Position numbers and translations under genes: made by a program
Notes under the pieces: model-generated
Database searches by the model: none
Seen by the model: only the letters and a program-made list of their open reading frames with translations
Told to the model about the DNA's origin: nothing
Assembly (NCBI RefSeq): GCF_003967355.1
Contig: NZ_BIFH01000013.1
Location: 132,715-196,714, forward strand
Origin: Embleya hyalina
GTDB lineage: Bacteria; Actinomycetota; Actinomycetes; Streptomycetales; Streptomycetaceae
Direction: 5' to 3'
Length of the DNA: 64,000 bases
In this document: one piece after another, positions 44,202 through 54,223 of the stretch
Numbering within the stretch: position 1 is the stretch's first letter
Layout: each line of letters begins with the position of its first letter

Positions 44202-45059
44202 ATGACGACCATCGGCCCGTGGAGCACCCACACCCTCGAATTCCGACCCGACACGGTGGTCAAGACGTTTCGCGCCGGAGCACACGACAACCACCGGCGG
44301 GAATGGGCCGCGCTGACCCTGCTGCACCGCTTCGCGCCCGACCTCGCGCCGCGACCGGTGAGCCGGGATCCTCGACCCTCGTGCCCGGTCGTGGTGATGT
44401 CCCGGCTGCCGGGAGTCGTGCTGCGCGGCACGACCGTCCGGGACGAGCGCGTCGACGCACTGGCCGCGACGCTGAACACGCTGTACGCGGCCGTCCCGGA
44501 CGGGGTCGTTCGCGAACTCCCGGTCCGGCCGGGGCACCAGGGCGCGATCATCGCCCGGATCGACGAGTGGGCGGGGTGGGGACTCGACACCGCACCCTCG
44601 GTCGGCCGGGCCCTCGCGGCGGGCGTGGACTGGCTGAATCGTGGTGGTGGTCGGCGGGCTCTCGGTCGCGGGGAGGTGCCTCCCGTCTTCGGTCCGGGCG
44701 ACGGGAATCTCGCCAACTACCTGGCCGATTCCGGGGGTTGCCCGGACGGCGGAGCGCGCGGGACGCGTGGCCGGATCCGGGTCGTGGACTTCGAGGAGTC
44801 CGGGCGCAGCGACCGGGCCTTCGAGCTCGCGGAGATCACCGAACACGTATCGAGCCGGGTGGATACGTCCCTGGACGTGCGTGGGTTGCTCGATCGGGTC
44901 GACCTCACCCCGGCGGAGGCCGCACGTGTGCCGGACTGTCGACGCCTGCTCGCCCTCGTCTGGCTGTTCCTGCTGTCGATGGAGGATCCGGAGAACCCCA
45001 GGAATCCGCCGGGGACCGCCGAGCGCCAGGCGGCCCGGCTCGGCGAACTCCTCGGGTGA
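44202..45059 (+). CDS. Aminoglycoside phosphotransferase-like kinase
   Basis: A 285-residue protein of the APH/choline-kinase fold. It has an N-lobe with VVKTF as the ATP-Lys strand, VVVMSRLPG as the hinge, the Brenner-like GPGDGNLANYL (Asp and Asn kept, His missing) and the metal-binding VVDFEESGRSDRAFELAE. The substrate is unknown. The ATG lacks a ribosome site; a CAGGAT eight bases upstream could be a -10. A longer frame to 43698 is non-coding by composition. It converges with the SARP regulator 30 bases away. Confidence 0.85.
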   Translation: MTTIGPWSTHTLEFRPDTVVKTFRAGAHDNHRREWAALTLLHRFAPDLAPRPVSRDPRPSCPVVVMSRLPGVVLRGTTVRDERVDALAATLNTLYAAVPDGVVRELPVRPGHQGAIIARIDEWAGWGLDTAPSVGRALAAGVDWLNRGGGRRALGRGEVPPVFGPGDGNLANYLADSGGCPDGGARGTRGRIRVVDFEESGRSDRAFELAEITEHVSSRVDTSLDVRGLLDRVDLTPAEAARVPDCRRLLALVWLFLLSMEDPENPRNPPGTAERQAARLGELLG

Positions 45060-45089
45060 GCACGGGCGTCGAGGTGCCGCCGACCTGCG

Positions 45090-48000
45090 TCAGGCGGGGG
45101 GTGGGGTGGTTCGGACGAGGTGTGTGGCCGCGTTCGGGTCCAGGGTGGTGCCGCGTTCGTATGCCTCGGCGAATGCCCGCGGCCCGAGTGTGGCCGTCGT
45201 CGCGGCGGTGATCCGGTCGACGTCGGTGCGCTCGCCGGGCGGCAGCGGGGCGTCCACGCCGCGACGGATCGCGTCGGCCGCGCCCAGGAGCAGGGCCGCG
45301 AACGCGGCGCGGTCCGGGTCCCCGGACAGCGCCGCCGCGCCCGCCAGGCCCTCCAGGGACAGCGCCATCGCCCGGGGTTCGCCGAGGACGCCGGCGAGTT
45401 CCAGGCCGAGGAGGTGGTGTGCGCGGGCCGCGTCGGCGTCGCCGCGCAGTTCGGCGACGAAACCGAGTTCGGATCGGCGCAGATGGGTGCCCGCCCGCGA
45501 GGACACGTCGGCGTACCGGTCGAGCATGCGCAGCAGATGCGCCTCGGCGGCGTCGAGGTCGCCCGACCGCCGGGCCCCCAGGGCGAGTCCCATCCGCGCG
45601 TGCACCTCGCCGAACACGTAGCCCTGCTCGACGGCCGAGTCCAGCGCCCGCCGATGCAGGTCGTGCGCCCGGTCCGGGTCGCCGGCGAGCAGCGCCAGCC
45701 GGCCGAGTCCGGACAGGCGCGCGGAGATCTCCGTCGGGAGGCGCAACTCCTCCGCGATGCGCAGTCCTTCGGTGTGCCGGCGCACCGCCTCGGGGTAGTC
45801 GCCGCGGACCTCGGCGATCGTGGCCAGTGGCGCCACGGTCTGCAACTCACCCCAGATGTCCCCGAGTTCGCGAAACAACTCGGCGCCGCGCAGGCCGTCG
45901 CGCGCGACGTCGGCCAGGTTCCCGCCGATCAGGGCGTGCATCGCGCGCAGTCCGAGGCCGGCGGCCTCGGCCCAGCGGTCCTCGTCCCGCGCGGCCAGGG
46001 CCAGCGCGTGCGTGTTGGCGCGGGCGCTCGCGACGGGATCGCCGCCGTTGAACAGGGCGTAGGCGTACAGCCAGGCGAGCCGGCCGCGCCGCGCCCGATC
46101 CTCGATCGCCGCGTCCGGGAACGCGGTCGGGACGGATCGATCGCCGGTGAGCAACGCGAACGCGTCGTCGAGGACGCCTGTTTCGGCAGCGGCGGCGGCG
46201 GCGCCGGCGGCCCGGTCCGCCGGGGCGATCGCGCGGACCGCCGCGAGGGCCCGGCGGCCCTCGACCAGCCGGCCGCGCAGCAACCACCACCAGGCGAGCG
46301 CGCGGACCAGGCGGGCCGCCGCGTGCGATCCCTCCGGGCGGCCCGCGCCGGCCTGCCGGATCGCCTCGTCCAGGGCGGCCCGCAGATTGCCCGCCTCGGC
46401 GTCGAACCGGTCGAGCCACGCACGTTGTTCGGCGCCGCGCAGATGCGGCTCGGCCCGTTCGGCCAGGTCCAGGTAGTGCCGCAGATGGCGATCCCGTACG
46501 TCGGCGAGGTCCGCCGTCTCGTCCAGGCGCTCCAGGGCGTACGCGGTCACGGATTCGAGCATGCGGTATCGGGGGCCCGCCGGTCCCGGCACCACCACGA
46601 CCAGTGAGCGGTCGACCAGGCGGCCGACCAGGTCGAGTACTTCGCCCCGGGTGACCCCGTCGCCCGCGCACACCGCCTCGGCGGCGTCCAGGGTGCAGCC
46701 GTCGGTGTGGATCGCGAGGCGGCGCAGCACGATGCGTTCCGGCGTGTCGAGCAGTTCCCAGCTCCAGTCGATCATCGCCCGCAGGGTGCGCTGACGGGCG
46801 GGCGCGCCGCGCCGGCCGGAGGTCAGGACCCGGAACCGATCGCCGAGGCGGGCCGCCAACTCCGCTACGCCCAGGACCCGCACGCGGGCCGCGGCCAGTT
46901 CGAGGGCGAGCGGGATGCCGTCCAGGCGCCGGCAGATCTCGGCGACGGACGCGCGCAGTTCGGGAGTGGCCGCGTCGAGCGAGAAACCCGGCGCCGCCGC
47001 GGCGGCGCGGGCCGCGAACAGGTCCACGGCGTCCTCCGGGCGAAGCGGTTCGACCAGGAACAACGTTTCGCCGGTCAGGCCCAACGGCTCCTGTCCGGTT
47101 GCCAGTACGCGCAATCCCGGCACCCGGTGCAGCAGCACCTCGGTGAGCCGGGCCGCCGGTTCCACGACGTGCTCACAGTTGTCCAGGACGAGGAGCGGGC
47201 GCCGATCGCGCAGGGCCGCGGCGAGCCGGTCGGCGGGATGTTCGGGCGAGCCGTGGCCGGGCAGCCCGGCGGGGGTGTCGTCGCGGATGCCGAGCGCGGC
47301 GGCGACGACCTGCACCAGATCGGCCATCTCGCCGTGCTGCCCGGCGAGTTCGACCAGCCACACCTCGTCGGCGAGGTCTGCGGGCACCCATCCGGCGGCC
47401 TCGACCGCGAGCCGGGTCTTGCCCACACCGCCGGGCCCGGTCAAGGTCACCAGGCGCGCGCCCCCGAGCAGCCGACCGACCTCACCCACGTCGGAATCGC
47501 GCCCGACGAGGGTGGTGAGCGGGGCGGGGAGATTGGACCGGGCACGGCCGCGGGCCGCCGCCTTCGCCCCGGAGACCGGAGCCGGGACGGCCTCCGATGC
47601 ACCCCCAAGCCGAGACGGAGGGCCGTCGTCACCCCCCGGCGAACGACCGGGACCCGACGAGTCGCCGATCCGGGACGCGTCACCGGCCCCCGACACAGTG
47701 CCGACCCCGAACAAGGACCCGGCCCCCGACGCGGCGCGGGTCCCCGATGCAACGTCAACCCCCGATGTGGCGCCGCCCCCCGACCAGGCGCCGACTCCCG
47801 ATGTGGCGCCGACCCCCGACCAGGCACCTGCCCCCGACGAAGCGTCGGCCTGCGTCGAGGCGTCGGTCCCCGACGGGTCGACGGCCCGGGGCGAGGCCCC
47901 CGCCCCCGACGAGGCCCGGCCGCCGGGCGTGGTGCCGTTCCCCGTGGGCGTCGGCGTTGGGTCCTGTGTGGCGCCGCCCCTCGACCAGGCACCCGCCCCC

Positions 48001-49181
48001 GACGAAGCGTCGGCCTCCGTCGAGGTATCGGCCCCCGACGGGTCGACGGCCCGGGGCGAGGCCCCCGCCCCCGACGAGGCCCGGCCGCCGGGCATGGTGC
48101 CGCTCCCCGTGGGCGTCAGCGTTGGGTCCTGTGTGGCGCCGCCCCTCGACCAGGCACCCGCCCCCGACGAAGCGTCGGCCTCCGTCGGGGCATCGGTCCC
48201 CGACGGGTCGACGGCCCGAAGCGAGGCCCCCGCCCCCGACGAGGCCCGGCCGCCGGGCGTGGTGCCGCTCCCCGTGGGCGTCGGCGTTGGGTCCTGTGTG
48301 GCGCCGCCCCTTGACCAGGCGCCGACTCCCGATGTGGCGCCGATCCCCGACCAGGCGCCTGCCCCCGACGAAGCGTCGGCCTGCGTCGAGGCATCGGCCC
48401 TCGTCGAGGCCCGGCCGCCGGGCGTGGTGCCGGCCCCCGTGGGTGTCAGCGTTGGGTCCTGGCGCAGGATCGCCTCGTACAGGGCGGTCAGTTCCCGCCC
48501 CGGATCCACGCCCAACTCGTCCGCCAGGAGTCTGCGGAGGTCCGCGTACGACGCCAGTGCCTCGCTCTGCCGACCCGCCAGATACAGGGCACGCACCTGC
48601 ACCGCGCGCAGCCGCTCGCGCAGCGGATGGCGGGCCACCAGGTCGGTCAACTCACCCGACAGCAGCGTGTGTTCGCCCACCTCCAGACGCGCCTCGGCCT
48701 GCTCCTCGAGCACCGCCAGGCGCTGTTCGGTCAACCGCCGCGCCGCCGTCCGGGCGAACTCCGTGTCGGCGAAATCGGCGTACGCCGACCCCCGCCACAA
48801 CCCCAGCGCCCGGGTGAGCAGCGCGGCGCGCGCGGTCGGGTCGCCGGCCAGGCGCGCCTCGGCCACCAGGGACCGGAAACGGTCCGCGTCCACGTCGTCC
48901 GCCTCGGCGTCGACGGCCAGTCGGTAGCCCGGGGGCTGGTACACCACCCGCTCCCGCCCGAGCACCCGGCGCAACTGCGAGACCTTGGCCTGGAGGGCGT
49001 TGACGGGGTTGCCCGGCGGCTCCGCGCCCCACAGGTCGTCGACGAGCCGATCGGTGGAGACCGGCCGCCCCTCGTGGACCAGCAGGTCGGCCAGCAGCGC
49101 CCGAACCTTCGCCTCGGGGACCCGGACCGGCGTCCCCTCGTCGTCCCACACCATCAGCGGACCCAGCACCCCGTATCGCAT
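45090..49181 (-). CDS. AfsR/SARP-family regulator with NB-ARC ATPase and TPR-like domain
   Basis: A 1363-residue regulator. It has an OmpR-like DNA-binding domain (1-95) and a BTAD helical domain (to about 240). Next come a linker of four 55-residue Ser/Gly/Ala/Pro/Thr repeats (about 243-462) plus low-complexity sequence, the NB-ARC ATPase with Walker A TGPGGVGKTRL (near 582) and Walker B LLVLDNCEHV, and C-terminal TPR-like helices. Such proteins activate secondary-metabolite genes. ATG at 49181 has TACGGT seven bases upstream and no ribosome site. It is divergent from the ene-reductase gene. Confidence 0.93.
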   Translation of the reverse strand: MRYGVLGPLMVWDDEGTPVRVPEAKVRALLADLLVHEGRPVSTDRLVDDLWGAEPPGNPVNALQAKVSQLRRVLGRERVVYQPPGYRLAVDAEADDVDADRFRSLVAEARLAGDPTARAALLTRALGLWRGSAYADFADTEFARTAARRLTEQRLAVLEEQAEARLEVGEHTLLSGELTDLVARHPLRERLRAVQVRALYLAGRQSEALASYADLRRLLADELGVDPGRELTALYEAILRQDPTLTPTGAGTTPGGRASTRADASTQADASSGAGAWSGIGATSGVGAWSRGGATQDPTPTPTGSGTTPGGRASSGAGASLRAVDPSGTDAPTEADASSGAGAWSRGGATQDPTLTPTGSGTMPGGRASSGAGASPRAVDPSGADTSTEADASSGAGAWSRGGATQDPTPTPTGNGTTPGGRASSGAGASPRAVDPSGTDASTQADASSGAGAWSGVGATSGVGAWSGGGATSGVDVASGTRAASGAGSLFGVGTVSGAGDASRIGDSSGPGRSPGGDDGPPSRLGGASEAVPAPVSGAKAAARGRARSNLPAPLTTLVGRDSDVGEVGRLLGGARLVTLTGPGGVGKTRLAVEAAGWVPADLADEVWLVELAGQHGEMADLVQVVAAALGIRDDTPAGLPGHGSPEHPADRLAAALRDRRPLLVLDNCEHVVEPAARLTEVLLHRVPGLRVLATGQEPLGLTGETLFLVEPLRPEDAVDLFAARAAAAAPGFSLDAATPELRASVAEICRRLDGIPLALELAAARVRVLGVAELAARLGDRFRVLTSGRRGAPARQRTLRAMIDWSWELLDTPERIVLRRLAIHTDGCTLDAAEAVCAGDGVTRGEVLDLVGRLVDRSLVVVVPGPAGPRYRMLESVTAYALERLDETADLADVRDRHLRHYLDLAERAEPHLRGAEQRAWLDRFDAEAGNLRAALDEAIRQAGAGRPEGSHAAARLVRALAWWWLLRGRLVEGRRALAAVRAIAPADRAAGAAAAAAETGVLDDAFALLTGDRSVPTAFPDAAIEDRARRGRLAWLYAYALFNGGDPVASARANTHALALAARDEDRWAEAAGLGLRAMHALIGGNLADVARDGLRGAELFRELGDIWGELQTVAPLATIAEVRGDYPEAVRRHTEGLRIAEELRLPTEISARLSGLGRLALLAGDPDRAHDLHRRALDSAVEQGYVFGEVHARMGLALGARRSGDLDAAEAHLLRMLDRYADVSSRAGTHLRRSELGFVAELRGDADAARAHHLLGLELAGVLGEPRAMALSLEGLAGAAALSGDPDRAAFAALLLGAADAIRRGVDAPLPPGERTDVDRITAATTATLGPRAFAEAYERGTTLDPNAATHLVRTTPPPA
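47796..48455 (-). repeat. Four 165-bp tandem repeats inside the SARP regulator gene
   Basis: Unit boundaries marked by TTGGGTCCT recur at exactly 165-base steps (47961, 48126, 48291, 48456). Adjacent units differ at roughly ten positions, and each encodes 55 residues (QDPTPTPTGSG through WSRGGAT). The frame is kept, so copy changes would alter linker length without breaking the gene. Confidence 0.9.
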
Positions 49182-49380
49182 GCGGTTCACCGTACATACC
49201 GGGCATCAGCGAACCCTCAGCGGACCCTCAGCGCTTCCGCAGCACCCCCGAAGCGCCTCCGGGCAGAGTCGTTCCCATCGACGAGGAGCACCCCCGCCGG
49301 CACCCCCGAAGCCCCCGAACACGACCCAGGGGCCGATCCACCCGGTGGGGGATCCCCACCACGGAAGGACGAAGACGACC

Positions 49381-50526
49381 ATGAACACCACCGTGCACAC
49401 CGACGCGACCACGAGCCCCCTCTTCCGGCCCGCCCGGCTCGCCGGCCTCGACCTGCCGAACCGCCTCGTGATGGCGCCGATGACCCGCAACCGCGCCGAC
49501 GCCCAGGGCGTCCCGCGCTCGATCATGGCCACCTACTACGCACAACGGGCGAGTGCCGGGCTGATCATCGCCGAGGCCGCCACGCCGAACGCGGTGGGGC
49601 TGACCTACCCCCACATCCCCGCGATCTTCGACCCGGACCATGTGGCCGGGTGGCGGCGCGTCACCGACGCGGTGCGCGCCGAAGGCGGGCGGATGTTCCT
49701 CCAACTCCAGCACGGCGGCCGGGTCGGTCACCCCGACAACAGCGGATTCACCCCGCTCGCACCGTCCGCGATCCCGCTTCCCGAGCCGATCCATACCCCG
49801 GGCGGCCCCCGGGAGGCGGTCGTCCCGAGGGCCATGACGCTCGACGACATCCGGTCCACCGTCGCCGACTTCGCCGTCGCCGCGCGCAACGCGATCGACG
49901 CGGGCTTCGCCGGGGTCGAGGTGCACTCCGCGAACGGCTACCTCTTGCACCAGTTCCTGGGGCGCAACACCAACCACCGCACCGACGCCTACGGCGGCCC
50001 CGTCGCGCACCGCACGCGATTCACCCTGGAGGTGGTCCGGGCCGTCGTGGACGCGATCGGCGCGGATCGGGTCGGCGTACGCATCTCGCCCGGAGTCACC
50101 GCCAACGGCATGGCCGAGGGCGACACCGAGGCCATCTACCCGCCCCTGGTCGCCGCCCTCGCCGAGCTCGAACCCGCCTACCTGCACGTGGTGATGGCCG
50201 ATCCGGACCAGCCCGTCTTCCGGGAGATCCGCCGGCTCTGGACGGGCACCCTGATCGCCAACCCGAACCTGGGCTGGGGACGACCGCTGCCCGCCGACGG
50301 CGGCCGGCACGCGGGCGAGCGGCTGTTGGCGGCCGGCGCCGACCTGATCTCCCTCGGCCGGGCCTTCCTGGCCAACCCCGACCTGGTCGACCGCCTCCGC
50401 ACCGGCGCCCCGCTCAACCCGATCCGCGACGCGTACCTGATGTACACGGGCGGGGAGGAGGGCTACATCGACTACCCCACCCTGCAAGCCGATCAGGACC
50501 GGGTACTCGCGTCCACCACCCACTGA
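49381..50526 (+). CDS. Old yellow enzyme family ene-reductase
   Basis: A 381-residue FMN protein. VMAPMTRNRAD (FMN-side Thr), FLQLQHGGRVGH, the substrate-binding pair in EVHSANGYLLHQFL, NHRTDAYGG and LISLGRAFLANPDLV match the OYE family. NHRTDAYGG is a standard signature of the alkene-reductase branch. It reduces activated C=C bonds with NAD(P)H. The gene is divergent from the SARP regulator and 222 bases before the P450, so it may belong to one regulated locus. Confidence 0.95.
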   Translation: MNTTVHTDATTSPLFRPARLAGLDLPNRLVMAPMTRNRADAQGVPRSIMATYYAQRASAGLIIAEAATPNAVGLTYPHIPAIFDPDHVAGWRRVTDAVRAEGGRMFLQLQHGGRVGHPDNSGFTPLAPSAIPLPEPIHTPGGPREAVVPRAMTLDDIRSTVADFAVAARNAIDAGFAGVEVHSANGYLLHQFLGRNTNHRTDAYGGPVAHRTRFTLEVVRAVVDAIGADRVGVRISPGVTANGMAEGDTEAIYPPLVAALAELEPAYLHVVMADPDQPVFREIRRLWTGTLIANPNLGWGRPLPADGGRHAGERLLAAGADLISLGRAFLANPDLVDRLRTGAPLNPIRDAYLMYTGGEEGYIDYPTLQADQDRVLASTTH

Positions 50527-50540
50527 GCCCCCCACGTCGT

Positions 50541-50564
50541 CCCGACCCCGACCCCGACCCCGAC
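50541..50564. repeat. (CCCGAC)4 simple repeat
   Basis: Four exact copies of CCCGAC lie just after the ene-reductase stop. It is non-coding. Confidence 0.8.
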
Positions 50565-50593
50565 CTCGCCCGAGGCCGGGGCCGACGGCGTGT

Positions 50594-50626
50594 CCCGACT
50601 CGGTGCGTAGTCCGTCCCGAGTCGGG
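50594..50626 (+). terminator. Hairpin between ene-reductase and P450 genes
   Basis: CCCGACTCGG, 13 bases, CCGAGTCGGG. The stem of 10 bp is perfect; no T-run follows. It could end the ene-reductase transcript or regulate the P450. Confidence 0.45.
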
Positions 50627-50748
50627 GAAACATCGGGACGCCTTCGCCCGGTGCCCCGAGCGGACCGTCCCCGACCCGGTCTCGGCGCCCCGGCGAGAGT
50701 GCGCGCGAAACAACCGTCACCGTCCGACGATCGCCTGCGAGGTGCCCC

Positions 50749-51948
50749 GTGTCCGAAACCGGTGCGATCCCCCTGCCCAACATCCGCCCCGAGGGGCGCC
50801 CGTTCGACCCGCCGGACGACTTCCGTCGACTGTGTGCCCAGGAGCCGCTGCGTAAAGTGTCGTTACCCGACGGCAGCGCGCTGTGGTTGGTCAGCCGGGA
50901 TCAGGACGCGCGCCGCGTCCTGGTCGACCGTCGATTCGGTACCGCCGGCACGCCCGACCTGTTGCGCCCGGCCGGCCCGGACCTCGAGGCCCGTCGGGTG
51001 GGAAACCTGCTGCGCCTGGACCCGCCCGAACACACCCGGGTCCGTCGACTGCTCGTCGACGCGTTCACCCCGAGCCGAATACGCGGGATGCGCGCGGACA
51101 TCGAACGCACCGTTTCCGACGCACTGGACGCTCTGGAACGCATGCGACCTCCCGTGGACCTCGTCGCCCACTTCGCGCTCCCCGTCCCGTCCCTGGCGAT
51201 CTGCGCACTGCTCGGCGTGCCGTACGCCGACCGGGAGGGTTTCCAACGCCGCACCACCACCCTGCTCGACTTCGCCCGCCCCACCGAAGAGGTGGCAGCC
51301 GCGGCGGCCGAGGCGCGCGCGTACATGGCCGACCTCGTCGCCCGGGAACGCGAGCAGCCGGGCGACGGACTGCTCGGCACCCTCGTCCGGGACCACGCCG
51401 ACGCCCTTTCCGACGCCGAACTGAGCGGCCTGGCCAACCACTTGCTGGAGGCCGGACACGAAACCGTGGGCGCCATGCTGGGCCTGGGCACCTTCCTGCT
51501 CCTTCGGGAACCCGAGGCGGCCGACCGCCTGCGCGACACCGAGGACCCGGCCGTCATCGCGGGCGCGGTGGAGGAACTGCTGCGATATCTCTGCGTCATT
51601 CCGTACGGCCTGCCCCGAACGGCCCTGACGGACGTGGCGATCGGGGACCATACGATCGCCGCCGGCGACCACGTCGTGGTCTCGCTGGCGTCCGCGAACC
51701 GGGACGAGGCCGCCCACGACCGACCGGACCGCTTCGACCCCGACCGCCGGCCCACCCCGCACCTCGCCTTCGGGCACGGCACCCACCACTGCCTGGGCGC
51801 CCAACTCGCCCGCATGCAACTGGGCATCGCCATCCCCGCGCTGCTGCGCCGATTTCCCACCCTGAGCTGCGCCGTGCCGCCGGAGCGGGTGCGTCTGCGG
51901 GCGTCGTCGGCGGTGTACGGCGTCGCCGAGTTGCCGGTCACCTGGTGA
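50749..51948 (+). CDS. Cytochrome P450
   Basis: A 399-residue bacterial class I P450. The I-helix O2 site is AGHET (235-239), the ExxR motif EELLRY (275-280) and the heme Cys348 lies in FGHGTHHCLGAQLAR. Helix C DPPEHTRVRRLL and the substrate-side FTPSRIRGM are typical of actinomycete biosynthetic P450s (CYP105/107-like). It needs ferredoxin partners not seen here. The GTG has GAGG six bases upstream. Its end overlaps by 11 bases the remnant of an MFS gene on the other strand. Confidence 0.95.
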   Translation: MSETGAIPLPNIRPEGRPFDPPDDFRRLCAQEPLRKVSLPDGSALWLVSRDQDARRVLVDRRFGTAGTPDLLRPAGPDLEARRVGNLLRLDPPEHTRVRRLLVDAFTPSRIRGMRADIERTVSDALDALERMRPPVDLVAHFALPVPSLAICALLGVPYADREGFQRRTTTLLDFARPTEEVAAAAAEARAYMADLVAREREQPGDGLLGTLVRDHADALSDAELSGLANHLLEAGHETVGAMLGLGTFLLLREPEAADRLRDTEDPAVIAGAVEELLRYLCVIPYGLPRTALTDVAIGDHTIAAGDHVVVSLASANRDEAAHDRPDRFDPDRRPTPHLAFGHGTHHCLGAQLARMQLGIAIPALLRRFPTLSCAVPPERVRLRASSAVYGVAELPVTW

Positions 51949-52963
51949 GCGGCCGGCGGTCGGCCGCGGCGGGGCGACGCCGGTACAGCGCCACGAGGGC
52001 GCACACCCCCCGCCGGCCGGCCCGGCCGTACACCCGGACGCCGAGCCGGGAACCGGCGCCGCCGGCGAGATAGGCCCACGTCATGTACGTCGTGTCGAGT
52101 CCGCTGCGGGCGTCGGGGGCGCAGCGCGAACACCCGGGCCTGGTTGGCGACCATTCCGCACTGCATCGCGACGTCGAGCAGCAGCGTGCCGACGACCAGG
52201 GCGGTCAGACCCCGGGCGCCCGGGACCAGGACGGCGGCGGAGAGGAGCACGCCGAGCAGGCAGATCAGGTTGACCGGATCCGACCCGCGCCGATCCACCA
52301 GGCGTCCGGCGAGCGGGGTGCAGATCATGGTCGCCGCGCCGATCAGGGCGAGCAGCCCCACCGCCCGGGCGCCCAGGCGGTGGGCGGGGCCGGTGAACAG
52401 GAGGGTCAGGCAGGTCCACACGGCGGAGAACCCGGCGAAGATCGTCGCCTGGTACAGGCAGGAGCGGCGCAGTTCCGGCTCGGCCCGAAGCAGCCGCAGT
52501 GGCTCGGCGAGCAGCGCGACCAGGGCCGTCGCCACCGGATACGGGGCGCGCCGGCCCAGCCGCTCGCCGAGTGTGCCGCCGAACGTGCGGGCGAGCAGCA
52601 TGCCGCCGATCGAGCCGCCGAGCAGGGTGCCCATGATCGTGGCGCGATGCGCGGCGGCGACCAGTTCGGCCGCCGGTGGGCCGACGACCTGCGCGGCCAC
52701 GGTGGTGGCGCCGACCACGACCCCGGCGGCGACGAGCACGCCCGGGCCGGGCGCGCAGCCCGCGAGCAGCAGTCCGGCGGCGGTGACGCCGAGCAGGGTG
52801 ACCGGGAACGCGCGGTTCGGGAGGCGGTTGCCGAGCGGTACGAGCAGGAAGATCCCGAGCGGGTAGCCGATCTGCGTGGCGGTCACCACCAGGGCGGCGG
52901 CGTCGGGCGACTCGTGCGGGCCGGCGGACCGACCCGGGGCGACCGGGCTCGGCCGCCACGCCT
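51938..52963 (-). pseudogene. Decayed MFS transporter
   Basis: An MFS protein is readable from AAALVVTATQIGYPLGIFL to GMVANQARVFALRP, but it is damaged in several ways. The first membrane helix and a proper start are missing (the frame meets the aminotransferase stop). The middle seems about 25 residues short, between GERLGRRAPYPV and LLAEPLRLLRAEP. A run of five G at 52115-52119 shifts the frame: with one base fewer it continues DARSGLDTTYMTWAYLAGG as family members do. It may be a dead exporter of the adjacent amino-acid locus. Confidence 0.75.
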
Positions 52964-54223
52964 TCAGCCGCCGAGGGTGCCGAAGCCGGCCTCGATGGCG
53001 GCGAGTCCGGCGCGGACATGGGGGAGTTCGGTGGGGGCGGGATCCGCGAGGGCGGCCTCCTGTTCGGCGATCGTGTCGCCGTACAGCATGCTGGTGGCGG
53101 CCTTGAACCGCAGCGCGCCGGGGTCGTCGCCGAGGAGGTGGCCGGCCAACACCGCGATACCGCACTCGTCCAGCAGTCGGCGCTGCAGGGACGCCGAGTC
53201 GGTGACACCGAGCGCGCCGAGCGGGCCGCGCAGCGGCTCGAAGTCCGGGTAGACGTAGAACGCGCCCGTCGGCGGCCGACACTCGGCGCCCGCCCCGACC
53301 GCGAGCGTGTACACCGCCCGGGCCACCGCCCCGTGCAGCCGGGCACTCGCGGCCAGGCGCTCGCGGATCTCCGGAGGTTCCTCGAACACGTACCGTGCGA
53401 CCTCCTGCATGGGCCTGGCCAGGGTCGACCACAACTCGCTGGCCACCGCCACCACTTCGGCGCGGATCCCGGCACCTCGGGCGCCCGCCGGGAAACGCGC
53501 CGCGCCGATCCGCCAGCCGCCCAGGGCCAGGCTCTTCGACAACCCCGTGGTCACCACGGTGCGTTCCGGGACCACCTCCGCCGGACTGAGCAGTTCGGTG
53601 GCCTTCGGATCGTGTACGACGTCGCGGTAGATCTCGTCCGAGACCACCAACAGGTCCTCCGCCTCGGCGATCGAGCACAGCCGGCGCACCAGGTCCGGCG
53701 GTGCGAGCGTCCCGGTCGGGTTGTCCGGCAGGGTGAGCACCACGATGCGCGGATCGAGACCGTCGGCGCGGGCGGCGCGGATCCGCGCGCGCAATCCGTC
53801 CGGATCGGGAACTCCCCCGCAGTCGCGGGGAATCGGCACCCCGATCGGTGTCTTGCCGGCCAATCGTGCCTGGGGCGCGTAGGAGTTCCAACACGGCCGG
53901 GGCAACAACACGTCGCCCGGGACGACATGTTGGATCGCCATCAGCAGCGGTTTGCTTCCCGGCGCCAGCACGACCTGCTCCGGGTCGGTGGGGAGCCGGC
54001 GCCGGGCGAAGTATCCGGCCACCGCGGCGCGGACCGCGAGGTCACCGGACACCGGGCCGTACGCGTTGGTCGGCGCCCCCGCCCGCAACCGGTCCAGGAG
54101 CGGCGCGAAGACGGGCAGCCGGGACTCGCCGAACCCGAGGTGCACGATCGGCACCCCCTCGGCCCGGCGGCGATCCACGACCTCGTTGAGCGCCAGATTG
54201 GGCGAGGTGGACCAGGTGGTCAT
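52964..54223 (-). CDS. PLP-dependent class I/II aminotransferase
   Basis: A 419-residue fold-type I enzyme. It has VLAPGSKPLLM at the phosphate site, TLPDNPTGTLAPP, Asp196 and Tyr199 in VVSDEIYRD and the PLP Lys230 in TTGLSKSLALGGWRIG, with the domain-closing FEPLRGPLG near the end. The ATG overlaps the KamA stop (ATGA), so the two are co-translated and probably work on the same amino acid. It could transaminate a beta-amino acid or its precursor. The substrate is unknown. Confidence 0.94.
   Translation of the reverse strand: MTTWSTSPNLALNEVVDRRRAEGVPIVHLGFGESRLPVFAPLLDRLRAGAPTNAYGPVSGDLAVRAAVAGYFARRRLPTDPEQVVLAPGSKPLLMAIQHVVPGDVLLPRPCWNSYAPQARLAGKTPIGVPIPRDCGGVPDPDGLRARIRAARADGLDPRIVVLTLPDNPTGTLAPPDLVRRLCSIAEAEDLLVVSDEIYRDVVHDPKATELLSPAEVVPERTVVTTGLSKSLALGGWRIGAARFPAGARGAGIRAEVVAVASELWSTLARPMQEVARYVFEEPPEIRERLAASARLHGAVARAVYTLAVGAGAECRPPTGAFYVYPDFEPLRGPLGALGVTDSASLQRRLLDECGIAVLAGHLLGDDPGALRFKAATSMLYGDTIAEQEAALADPAPTELPHVRAGLAAIEAGFGTLGG

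Noticed and set aside
47796-48455. Tandem repeats as a CRISPR array
   Set aside because: The units are 165 bp, contiguous, in frame and have no spacers.
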